Shown: positions 1-10,451 of the stretch, one piece after another
How positions within the stretch are numbered: position 1 is the first letter of the stretch
Layout of the letters: the number at the start of each line of letters is the position of its first letter
Assembly: GCA_963921825.1 (NCBI GenBank)
Contig: OY997593.1
Span: forward strand, 60,620,039-60,684,038
Origin: Erodium maritimum
Taxonomy: Eukaryota > Streptophyta > Magnoliopsida > Geraniales > Geraniaceae
Length of the DNA stretch: 64,000 nucleotides
Direction: 5' to 3'
Program-made: the position numbers and the translations under genes
The notes under the pieces: generated by a model
Seen by the model: the letters and a program-made list of their open reading frames with translations, nothing else
Told to the model about the DNA's origin: nothing
The model's database searches: none

Positions 1-859
1 AAAGAGGATCAATGTTGTTCTTGTTCTAAGAACAAGCACCACTAACATATTACCAATCAGTTACCCTAGCACAAGAACTCGAGCTCCCAAAAAAACCAGC
101 TAGCGCTTCTACAAGGGAGGTTTAGCTCTAGAACTATTGCCCGTCCGTTCAGACCAACGAGACAATGCTAGTAGATTTAGTAGCTAAAGCCTGGAACCTT
201 AAAGAGCTTTTTGTTGACCACTGAGATGGTTTCATCTGCATGAGAAAAACACTACATCTAGCTCTATTAACTTTGACAAGCCTTTCAACCGTTGAGAAGA
301 TTTTCCTGGCCTTGAGTTGCTAAGAAAAATGAAAGGGGAACAGAAGAAAAGACTCAATCCCAACCAAACTAGGGTCGAGGAAAGGAAGAGAAATGGGGAC
401 GGGGGAGGCTGCACGAGATCCATCCTCAACCTCTCCCATACTTGAGTCGGGTTTTTAGTCTCTCCCTATGTAAGGCTTGAGTTAAACTGTTCTTTTAGAC
501 AAAGAACATTACAAGTGTTAAGCACAAATCAACATACTATATTCAGATTAACTAGCAATCACATTTTCAAACTTTGAATCTAAGAGTAAAGAGTGTCAAC
601 TTCCAAATGAAGGAACATGTTTAGAACCAACTCCAAATTTCTGATAAATGTTGCCTATTAAAACCGGTGCATTATTGTATCACTCTGTATTACTTGTGCA
701 TAGACAAGCAATGTTCATAGAATAGTGATTGGTGCTATCGAAATCCTTAAGATTTTACCTTTGAAGTGCAGTCTCAACAAACAAGTTCCATATGAAATCA
801 AAACACTCTTTAAGACAGACCTAACAGTAATAAGAACACAAACCAAATGCTTCGATCCT
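1..859. other. Intergenic sequence downstream of the IPMI gene
   Basis: No coding region or RNA gene is recognisable here. The stretch adjoins the 3' end of the minus-strand isopropylmalate isomerase gene, so its right part probably holds that gene's 3' UTR and poly(A) region. The short open frames are in low-complexity sequence and resemble no family I know. Confidence 0.5.
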
Positions 860-1618
860 CTAAGCAGCCATTGATGGAATCATACCAGTTTTCCTGGCGA
901 AGGCGAAGATTCCACCAGCCTCGATCACAGGCCCTGCGTCCCCAATCGGCTTCAGTTTGTACTCTTTCCCCGTTGTGTGATTAATCAACAAGCTCTCTGC
1001 CAGCTCAATCGTCACCACATCACCGGTGCTACACTCTTCACAGATCCTCACCTCCGACTCCAACGGATACACCTCCCCAGTCGCCACCGAATTCCTGAAG
1101 AATATACGCGCGTACGACTCGGCCACCACCGCCGTCACGCCCGCCGCCCCGAGCGCCACCGGCGCGTGCTCGCGGGAGGAGCCGCACCCGAAGTTGTCCC
1201 CGCCGATTACGATGGAGTATTTGGATTTGCTGGCCCCGGGCTCAACGAATCGAGTGGTGTAGGATTCGGGGAGGCCAATGAGGGCGTAGGAACCGAGCTT
1301 CTCGTACTCGGCGGGATTGGAGGGTACCAGGGTGAGGTACTCGGCCGGGATGATCTGGTCGGTGTCGATGTTGTCGCCGATGACATAGCAGAGGCCGTGG
1401 AACGAGGTGACAGGAGATTCGGAAGAGGCGGCGGCGCGTGGGGCGACGGTCGGAGCCAAGTGGAGTTTGGTTTGGTATTTCAGGATCTTCGCCGGGGATG
1501 CTGGTAAGGAAGGGAACTTGAGAGAAAATGCGGAGGAAAGAGAGATCGCGCCACCTCGTGATGAGACAGCGAAGGTAGGGTTTACGGAGGTAGCCGACGA
1601 AGCCATGGAAGCCGCCAT
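860..1618 (-). CDS. 3-isopropylmalate dehydratase small subunit, chloroplastic
   Basis: Small subunit of isopropylmalate isomerase. With the LeuC-type large subunit it converts 2-isopropylmalate to 3-isopropylmalate in leucine synthesis; related plant paralogues also act in methionine-chain elongation for glucosinolates. It is an intronless frame of 252 residues. Residues 1 to about 60 are rich in Ser, Ala and basic residues and look like a plastid transit peptide. The aconitase swivel domain follows, with GDNIDTDQIIPAEYL at 81-95 and GDNFGCGSSREHAP at about 140-153, both hallmarks of LeuD/IPMI small subunits. The first ATG at 1618 lies in a good context, and a second in-frame Met is at residue 5. 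The gene is divergent from the ribosomal-type promoter to its right. A 39-bp remnant of its 5' end recurs at 4801-4839. The family call is very secure; which paralogue it is (SSU1, 2 or 3) is not resolved. Confidence 0.96.
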   Translation of the reverse strand: MAASMASSATSVNPTFAVSSRGGAISLSSAFSLKFPSLPASPAKILKYQTKLHLAPTVAPRAAASSESPVTSFHGLCYVIGDNIDTDQIIPAEYLTLVPSNPAEYEKLGSYALIGLPESYTTRFVEPGASKSKYSIVIGGDNFGCGSSREHAPVALGAAGVTAVVAESYARIFFRNSVATGEVYPLESEVRICEECSTGDVVTIELAESLLINHTTGKEYKLKPIGDAGPVIEAGGIFAFARKTGMIPSMAA

Positions 1619-2305
1619 GGCTTATTGGTTTGGGAAATGGTTGAAGAAGAGCGTAGCGGCTCGCATGAGAACGACAAAGCGAAAGCGAAATTGGTTTCTT
1701 TGCGAAGAAACTGGGCCGCAATCACGCGAAGTACTTAAGATGGGCCCGATGGTGTTGATGTGAGGTCAGCGCAGCCAGGCCCAGGCCTAATTTCTTTCGG
1801 GTCACGACATTGGGTTATATGATCTTGGGCTGTAATGCTGCATACGACGTCGCATAAAGCTACACTTCCAGATTCAAGCTCTGATTACATCTCCCCACAT
1901 TTACAAGGAAGATAATTCACCAAATCCCAACTCCTTGTTAGCGAAAACCCTAGCTCGAGTCAGGTCTTCACTGAACTAATCGGTACTGTCTCTTTCTCTC
2001 TCTGTGTTAAGCTGTGGCCATTTTCGGGTTTGTAGTAGCTGAGCGTGATTTTTACGTTGTTTTACCTATCAATCTATTGGATTTGCAATTATGTGTTTGG
2101 CTGCCGAGAAATTTTTGGAAACATATCTGTTGGTCTATGTTACTTTTCGGAAATGAAAGAGCATACATTAGTTTGTTGCCAAGAACATATGCACATTTGC
2201 ATATGATTTGATAAAACTGTTCTGATTCGACTTTTCTCCCACAGAAACTTTCTTCGTTATCATTTTATTTGACTTACAAGTAATCTGAATTCAATGTTTT
2301 AATAT
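1580..2305 (+). repeat. Direct duplication, left copy (IPMI 5' end, promoter, RPL15 exon 1 and intron 1)
   Basis: This block matches 4801-5539 almost base for base apart from small indels. It covers the first codons of IPMI, the shared promoter, the RPL15 5' UTR, the four-base RPL15 coding exon 1 and most of RPL15 intron 1. Similarity stops within intron 1, just after a shared TTTTAATAT, before the RPL15 splice acceptor. In this copy the IPMI gene is intact, but the RPL15 start codon is altered (ATC at 1979-1981). The splice donor GTACTG at 1983 is kept. Confidence 0.9.
1619..1982. promoter_or_regulatory. Bidirectional promoter, ribosomal-protein type (left copy)
   Basis: This segment lies between the IPMI start codon and the 5' exon upstream of rps12. 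It contains several TGGGCC/TGGGCT (site II) motifs in either orientation near 1709, 1741, 1775 and 1825, and a telo-box AAACCCTA at 1945-1952. Site II elements plus a telo-box are the known signature of plant cytosolic ribosomal-protein promoters. The same block precedes RPL15 (telo-box at 5214-5221), so this copy is an RPL15-type promoter now facing rps12. Transcription start sites are inferred, not seen. Confidence 0.75.
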
Positions 2306-2313
2306 TCTCGCAG
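1983..2313 (+). other. 5'-UTR intron of rps12, derived from RPL15 intron 1
   Basis: The donor GTACTG at 1983 is identical to the RPL15 intron 1 donor at 5263. The likely acceptor TCTCGCAG ends at 2313, eight bases past the point where similarity to the RPL15 copy ends (2305), so it came with the unique sequence on the right. Splicing here joins the RPL15-type 5' UTR to an rps12 leader exon at 2314-2375. This is inferred from splice signals and needs cDNA. Confidence 0.65.
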
Positions 2314-2375
2314 AGAGCTAGTTACTCATCGAAGCGCAACCGATTCGTTCCTTCATATTCTCGTTGATCTAAGAG

Positions 2376-2458
2376 GTGAATGCTGATTTCAGCACATATT
2401 TCATTTTCGTTGTTGCAATTTTTTCATAATTTATATATATTTTTGCTTGATTTCTCAG
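2376..2458 (+). other. Probable second 5'-UTR intron of rps12
   Basis: An AT-rich 83-bp segment bounded by AAGAG|GTGAAT and TTTCTCAG|AAAATCC, close to the usual minimum size of plant introns. Removing it makes the ATG at 2467 the first AUG of the mRNA. If it stayed in, an ATG at 2379 in the same frame would add about 29 hydrophobic residues, which look less like a mitochondrial presequence. Confidence 0.55.
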
Positions 2459-2466
2459 AAAATCCA

Positions 2467-3273
2467 ATGGCTCTTTCGAGGATCGCAGTTCGGAAGGATG
2501 CTTCCATGCCCAGCTCTTGCTTCCGGTTACTCGCCAGTCGTTGGTCCTCCAGTCTTGTCAAGGCGAGCTCATCAGCCGACCCCTTGCCTTCTTTCTCTCT
2601 TCTCGCTCTCTCGCCCGAGAATCTGAATCAGAGTCTTCCCAATGCTCGCCGTAGTCTCCTGGATTCGATCCACACCAACTGGACTCAAATCAGCACAATA
2701 CCATACACGGGTCTCGCAGAAACCATGTCTCACACCCACCCATCTTCCAAATTCGTGTTGGATTCCGATCAAAGTCGCCTAGAAGCTATCAGGAAACAAA
2801 TGGGGATATCGAATCTCGACAGAGTCGCAAATGCCTGCCAGGTGTTTGATGAAATGATGCCACGAGCTGAAAATGGTGCTGATGGACTGTATTGTATGCC
2901 TACATTCAATCAATTGATCTCCCATACGAGGAGGGAAAAAAAGCGTAGCAGCCGTACCCGTGCCCTGGAAGGATGCCCTCAGAAGGCAGGAGTGTGTGTT
3001 CGAGTGTTCACGCGAGCTCCGAAGAAGCCCAATTCAGCTCAGAGGAAGCTGGCCAAGGTGAGATTGAGCAATGGGAAGGACACATTTGCGTACATTCCTG
3101 GGCAAGGTCATAACTTGCAGGAACATTCGATTGTTCTGATAAGAGGTGGCCGAGTTCCTGATCTGCCCGGTGTGAAGTTTCATTGCATTCGAGGGGTCAA
3201 GGATTTGATGGGACTTCCCAACAGGAGACAAGGTAGATCCAAGTATGGTGCCGAGAAACCAAAAACTGGGTGA
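2467..3273 (+). CDS. rps12: Mitochondrial ribosomal protein S12, nuclear copy with N-terminal presequence
   Basis: Component of the small subunit of the mitochondrial ribosome (uS12 family, decoding centre). The frame encodes 268 residues. Residues 144-268 (from ATG at 2896) are a full S12 domain, with [20 protein letters not shown], then [31 protein letters not shown] and a basic C-terminus [10 protein letters not shown]. It is closer to plant mitochondrial than plastid S12. Residues 1-143 are extra; the start ([20 protein letters not shown]) is rich in Arg and Ser and poor in acids, as in mitochondrial presequences. Residues about 100-130 contain [12 protein letters not shown], faintly like a PPR repeat, which may be chance. 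The start at 2467 is chosen because two leader introns remove all earlier AUGs. Positions I recall as edited Ser codons in mitochondrial rps12 are Leu (DLPG) and Phe (VKFH) here. Confidence 0.93.
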   Translation: MALSRIAVRKDASMPSSCFRLLASRWSSSLVKASSSADPLPSFSLLALSPENLNQSLPNARRSLLDSIHTNWTQISTIPYTGLAETMSHTHPSSKFVLDSDQSRLEAIRKQMGISNLDRVANACQVFDEMMPRAENGADGLYCMPTFNQLISHTRREKKRSSRTRALEGCPQKAGVCVRVFTRAPKKPNSAQRKLAKVRLSNGKDTFAYIPGQGHNLQEHSIVLIRGGRVPDLPGVKFHCIRGVKDLMGLPNRRQGRSKYGAEKPKTG

Positions 3274-4800
3274 GTGGATCGAGCTCGAGTTCCTTGAGTA
3301 TATAAATCTAGGAAGACTTGTCCTTGTTTTGAAGAAATAAGCTCATGGTATGGCTTAAGATTTATGTATTGGTGGTTTTTTTATAGTTGTTCTGATCATT
3401 ATCAATTTGATTCAGCTTCAGATTTTGTATTTGGGTTTTATCAGTAACTGTTATTAAGATGATGCAGTGACTGTTTCTTTTCAATTTATCTCAAGACTGA
3501 TGTTGCTTTTATCCCTTTGTGAGTCTCATGAAGACAGTCTGATTAATGATAGTGAAATGAATACTCAACTGGGTTCAGCTTTGGAATATTGCTCTTTGGT
3601 TTACAACTACCTAACTGTTTTTGAGACAGTATAGTCATAAAAAAAAACTATTTGATAATGAAAAGTGACAAATCTCCCCATTTTTCAAAAAGGGTTCGGT
3701 GAATTTGGATACAAATTCTCATTCTCTGGCTTGAGTTGTATTTGACAAGAAAAAAGACTATTGTTTACACTGAGTTCGGATAAAAATTCATGCCTAGATT
3801 TTTTAGACGTTTCCGAAACTAAATTTACAGACCTAAATTTGCTGCTTATATGTATAATTAGTTAAATATGAAATTAAGAACTTGTGAAATTCCAGTTGCA
3901 ATGATCCCAGAAAAAACATAGGCTTGAATATCAGGATTGACATGTTGGAATCAAGAGTGTTGGCCAAACTAGAACGTAGAACCATACTGTTTAGCAATTC
4001 AATTGAAGTAACTCCTCATTGTAATGTGCACATCTTTGTGTTGAAATTGAGGAAAATATGGAAACCAGATTAGGGTTTTGCAAAAGTTTCTCTCATCTTT
4101 GTCTCTCTGGGTTTGTTTTTATATTAAGAGTATAATTTTGCCTCCTATTACCCATCATTTATTCAAAAATGTTAGAGAATCATATATAATAGATGTCTGA
4201 CACAATCATCTTGATAAGACAATTACCTCCTTTCACTCCAAAAGAGTTAATTTTAATTTCAAACTCTTATAATACTTTTCAGCAACCAGATTCAAACTAT
4301 TGTAAATTGTACTTGAGAAGTCATATGTAAAATAACATGGTTAAATTATACTTCGGTTATGTATATATATACAAAAAGAATAGTATCTCCTATATTTCAT
4401 CTACCATATGAATGATTTAGGTATTAAAATATTTGTATTCAATTTAATATATTTATAATAAAAATATTTATTGCTTGTTTCAAAATTTGTTTATCAGTTT
4501 CGATAGGAGAAGAGAATAATTATATTTGAAATAAAGAATGTATAGAGATAGTCTAATACATAGAATTAAATAAAAACAAATTTTATTTTTTTTAACAAAA
4601 AATATAATTTTATTAATATTATGAAGAGCTCTTACATGTAAAAAAAATATATTTTATTTTTATATCAATTATACATACAAATTATTGAACAAAAAAAAAT
4701 ATAATCCAACTACCTGAAGAGTTAATTTTTATTTTAAATTTTAATATATTTAACAATTATAGACAAAACACTCTACGAAATATTTTTAATTTAACCATTG
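3274..4800. other. rps12 3' flank and AT-rich intergenic DNA
   Basis: The first few hundred bases should hold the rps12 3' UTR and poly(A) site. From about 3620 onward the DNA is very AT-rich with runs of A and T and no coding signal. Two similar AGAGTTAATTTT-containing segments near 4243 and 4720 hint at a degraded repeat, but I could not define ends or target-site duplications. Confidence 0.5.
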
Positions 4801-4839
4801 GTTTACGGAGATAGCCGACCAAGCCATGGAAGCCGCCAT
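4801..4839 (-). pseudogene. Remnant of the IPMI small-subunit 5' end
   Basis: Thirteen codons starting at ATG 4839 (minus strand) match the first codons of the intact IPMI gene at 1618, with Ser-to-Trp and Thr-to-Ile changes, and then run into unrelated AT-rich DNA. It shows that the duplicated block was cut out of an IPMI-promoter-RPL15 arrangement. It cannot make a functional protein. Confidence 0.85.
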
Positions 4840-5258
4840 GGCTGATTGGTTTGCGTAATGGTTGAAGAATGGTTTGCGTAATGGTTGAAGAAGAGCGTAG
4901 CGGCTCGAATGAGCCCGACAAAGCGAAATCGGCTTCTTTGTGAATAAACTGGGCCGCAATCACGTGAAGTACTTAAGATGGGCCCGATGGTGTTGATGTG
5001 AGGTCAGCGCAGTCAGGCCCAGCCCTAATTTCTTTCAGGTCACGACATTGGGTTATATGATCTTGGGCTGTAATACTCCCAACTCGCATACGACGTCGCA
5101 TAAAGCTACACTTCCTATCGAGGAGTAAAGAACGGTCCAGATTCAAGCTCTCACTACATCTCCCCACATTTATAAGGAAGATAATTTACCAAATCCCAAC
5201 TCCTTGTTAGCGAAAACCCTAGCTCGAGTCTGCGGAGGGGCAGGTCTTCCCTGAACTA

Positions 5259-6751
<1,493 letters not shown>

Positions 6752-7200
6752 TGTTGTGGCTTGTTATTTATGGAGTTTGAAATTTTGGAGATTGAAATAC
6801 TTAAGGATTTTTTATTTTTAAATGCTACAGCATGAACTTGGTGTTGGTTAGTCAATGGTCAACGATTCGTTAACCTTATCAGTTTTGTGCTCTGGTGGTT
6901 TCATGATTGCTAGCTTTGCAACTGTAGTTGTTAGTTTAGTGATCACCTACTCCAAAATGTGTCTGATTTGAAAAAGATAAATTATTGATTTCATAATTTT
7001 GATGGCCAAACGACCAATAACTAGAAGAGGAAGCAAAACCTATGCTTGTTTGTCAGCACGCCAAGTGATCGAGCTTGTGGAGAACTGGAAATGTGAAGCC
7101 CTTATTTTATGAGGTATTAAAATCTTAATTTCAGCAGAGGAAAAAAATGAAGCCTGATACATGATACATGGGATGTGTCTGTGGTTCCAAAAGAAAGTAA
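6752..7200. other. Convergent 3' flanks of RPL15 and the oxidoreductase gene
   Basis: Short intergenic region between two genes that converge. It probably contains both 3' UTRs. AT-rich, without other recognisable features. Confidence 0.6.
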
Positions 7201-10189
7201 TTAGTTATTTTCGTCCATGACTTCCTCTATAGTTACAAACCTTCCCTTCTCTATAGATAGTTGACCTGCAACTCCAATGGCAACAGAAACCAATCCGTCC
7301 TCCAAGTTGACAGCAGGTCCTTGAGCACCTTCAGTTCTGATGGCAGACAAGAAGTTGAGGTGCTCCAAATAGCTAGAGCCATGATGCAACCCATCATACC
7401 TGAATATCATTTTGATTCTTTCAAAAATCTCATCGCATGAGGGAGCATATGTTCACCATTGAAGATAATAGAAGAAAAAAAGATAAGTAACTCACTTTAT
7501 TCGGCCATCTGTGGCCTTTAAAGTTTGTACACCTTCTCTCCCCGCCACTCGAGTACCAGTGCGCACAATACTCTCCGGAACAAAGGCCTCTCCCTGTTAT
7601 AAACCATAGGTACAGCCAAAATGAGAGGTAAAACATGTCCACACATTATGCAGTAACACTTACACAAATGAAACCAGTCATTGTTTGCATACTAATGACC
7701 TAGATTTCCAGTGGAATGTATAGGATGCATCCACAAGTTTGCCAATATGTGCGAATGCACCTTAACTTGCAGATGGTGTAGAAAGTTACCTTTCCTGTGT
7801 CCCCAACAACAGATATTTCTTGCTCATTTTTGCTCCCTTCAGCAAACATGCAGAGATCAAGCATTCCTCTAGAACCATTATCAAACTCAACAATAACATA
7901 TGCATTGTCGATTATATCAGGCACCTACAACAACTCAGACGGTGAATAAGCAATATGCCGATCATAACCCAAAATAACATCTGCGGTTCTGTTCATTTTT
8001 GCTCCTCTTTTTTTTTTACTGGGTTTAATGATATGATGGTGTGGTCTCCTATGATTGACACATTACACCAGTTCCTTTTTATTTCCTTCTTGGGTATATG
8101 TAGTCTAAGCATCAAAGTTAAAAAAAATGGACTTCAAAAATCCACCTTTCCATCATATATTTCATCTTTGTGGTTAACATCAACAGCTCCGGAAGCCATC
8201 ACCCGAACAGGATTTGCGCCAGCAAATAGCTTCATCAGATCAAAAAAGTGACAGCACTTCTCTACCAAAGTCCCCCCTGAGTTAGCATTGAATCGATTCC
8301 AGTTGTTGACCTATTACAATTAGAGGGTTGATAAGATCACTGGCTACAATGAGTAATTAGGAATGTTCAGTTTACTTGTATAAACTAACCTTAACCAAGA
8401 AAGGGAACCTATGTTCTCTGATTGCCACCATCTTGATTTGTCCAAGAGTTCCACGCTTGACTACTTCTATTAATTTAGCAACTGGTGGCATGTACCTGTA
8501 CTCCAATCCAACTTGTACCAGTATCTCTGGCCTCTTTTTAGCAGCATTTACAACCTATACCAAGGATTCTCAGAGGAAGACTGGATCTAAAAATTAGGCC
8601 AAAGAATGTGAAAGCGCAATATACATAAAAATGAAGCACAAATTCAACGCAAAGTGATGGCATAACTCAATTCTATTTTGATGATGATATTGATAACTTT
8701 CTAACACATCTACTAAAGTGGGTGGATGAGCCCTCAAACATCCAGTCATTATATATGGTTTTGGGATGAAGAGAATCACTTTTTTCTTGACATTCTTGCA
8801 ATTTTCTCACTGTCCTGGATCTTGTCTTTTTATCACGCATGTTCCTCAAATAAATAAATACACTCCATTAAGTTAATTATGAAAAAAATGACTAGGAATG
8901 AAACCCATTATTTCTGCCAATCTATTAGCTTCCTGCTAGTAAGAAAATAATCAAATATTAAAATGCAACACAACAGAGAGGCTTTTGCTCGCACACCCTA
9001 TGCACATTGAGGAGACTATTTACAAGATATATGTTGTAGATAGGAAAAGTTACTCAAGTAGCATTAAACAACACACCTTTTTGCAGTCAACCACTGTTGT
9101 GCATAATGGTTTCTCTACCAATACATGATGAGGCTTAGGGTGGTCGATGATATCCATAAGTATTTGAAAATGGGTCATGTTCGGACTTGAGACGACCACG
9201 ACATCACAGTGACCACTATCAAGTAGCTCCTGGTGTCCTGAAAACACCTATAAATATGTTTTAAAGTGATAACCATGCATACTTTACGCCGATTATCTAA
9301 TTGGTCAAAATTATATGACTAGAGTAACACTCTTTTCAACTTAGGAACTAGAAGTTTAAGCAGTACCACAAGACCTTTCTAGCATGAATTTACATGAGTT
9401 GCAGAATAACAAATAGCAGTGTTAGCAAGCCACTTCCAATTTAAAATTGTTTTTCTGACTTCCATGAAAAACACAGCATACTACTTGCGATACAAGAAAC
9501 TACGTCATCAATGAAGGAAGGCAGGTTACTAATTAAGAAGATAGACCAACTTTCAAACCCAAATATTCGGGTTAAAAGGCTTAAAGCTAACCTGAGCTAC
9601 TCCAAAAAAATTCAATTCCATTTCAAAGCCTATCGTGTCTCTCAAACTCGAAACTTCTAAGAGAATCATGTAACCTTGACACCAATTTCACAAATAGAAA
9701 CTCTACATCATGGCCAATACAGCATCAGAAGAAGCACACTAAATAATAATCATCATCATCATCATGTAACTATTGAATCCATAAAATTCCTAAATTCACA
9801 TTCTGTCATGATTGTTCATCAAAGCCAAGTTGAAGAGCTAATATATGAAATTCAAGATAAACTACAACACAATTTAATCAAATTTGACCCTGCTTAGACA
9901 AATATAGAAATCAAACATCAATATCAGCTGAAGTAGCCAACCACGAGTTGACTGAGTAAGCAATGCTCCGATGAATTAAATTTGAGGACGAAGAACCCAT
10001 AACCCGTACCTTAAGATGCCAGCCAAAAGACTCTGCTAATTTTAGGGCAGCCTGCTGAGAAGGAACATGAGGATCGGCTATGCACACGACAGCAACGCCT
10101 TCGCCGCGAAGATGATGCAGATTTATGAGGTGCTCTCTTCCCATCATCCCCACCCCTACGATTCCGTACTTCACAGTATCAGAAGCCAT
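7201..10189 (-). CDS. GFO/IDH/MocA-family NAD(P)-dependent oxidoreductase, 7 exons
   Basis: Predicted Rossmann-fold dehydrogenase of the glucose-fructose oxidoreductase / inositol dehydrogenase family; the substrate is unknown. Exons in order of transcription: 10189-10010, 9247-9077, 8554-8390, 8310-8146, 7924-7790, 7593-7496 and 7399-7201. All junctions are GT..AG and in frame, giving 1113 nt and 370 residues. The N-terminus has the dinucleotide-binding loop GVGMMG (12-17) and ends its first fold with the conserved EKP (105-107), whose Lys is the usual catalytic residue. [24 protein letters not shown] matches the conserved C-terminal-domain segment with a His that normally contacts substrate. 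No targeting peptide is obvious. It most resembles, from memory, Arabidopsis At4g17370. It shares a 262-bp intergenic region with the divergent PSD gene. Confidence 0.92.
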
Positions 10190-10451
10190 AACCGATCGCT
10201 TGAGAGCTCGTCCCTTTCGGGAGGAAGATAATAATACATGGCGGGATGAGGATTATCAATTATGTGATGTTTGGGACATAATAGTAATTTCAGTAAAAAA
10301 ACACTTTTACCAAACTATTTTCTGAAAATGGAAAAATAAAGGTTTGATTTGTCATTGACCACCTTCTTCTTCCCCAAGAAAAGCTCGGTGCCCATAACCT
10401 AGCCAAAGTGAGCGTCTCTGTAACTTGAACTTTCGAATCGCAACCGTGAAG
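10190..10451. promoter_or_regulatory. Short divergent promoter region between oxidoreductase and PSD genes
   Basis: Only 262 bp separate the two start codons, so both 5' UTRs and promoters must share this space. No site II or telo-box is seen, unlike the RPL15 promoter. An A/T-rich stretch at 10295-10345 could hold the core elements for both directions. Confidence 0.55.

Noticed and set aside
977-1507. 176-codon open frame on the plus strand opposite IPMI
   Set aside because: Shadow of the GC-rich IPMI coding sequence; no family resemblance.
2380-2466. Longer rps12 start at an upstream in-frame codon
   Set aside because: The stretch is AT-rich, bounded by good splice sites, encodes a hydrophobic N-terminus unlike a mitochondrial presequence, and is best read as an 83-bp intron.
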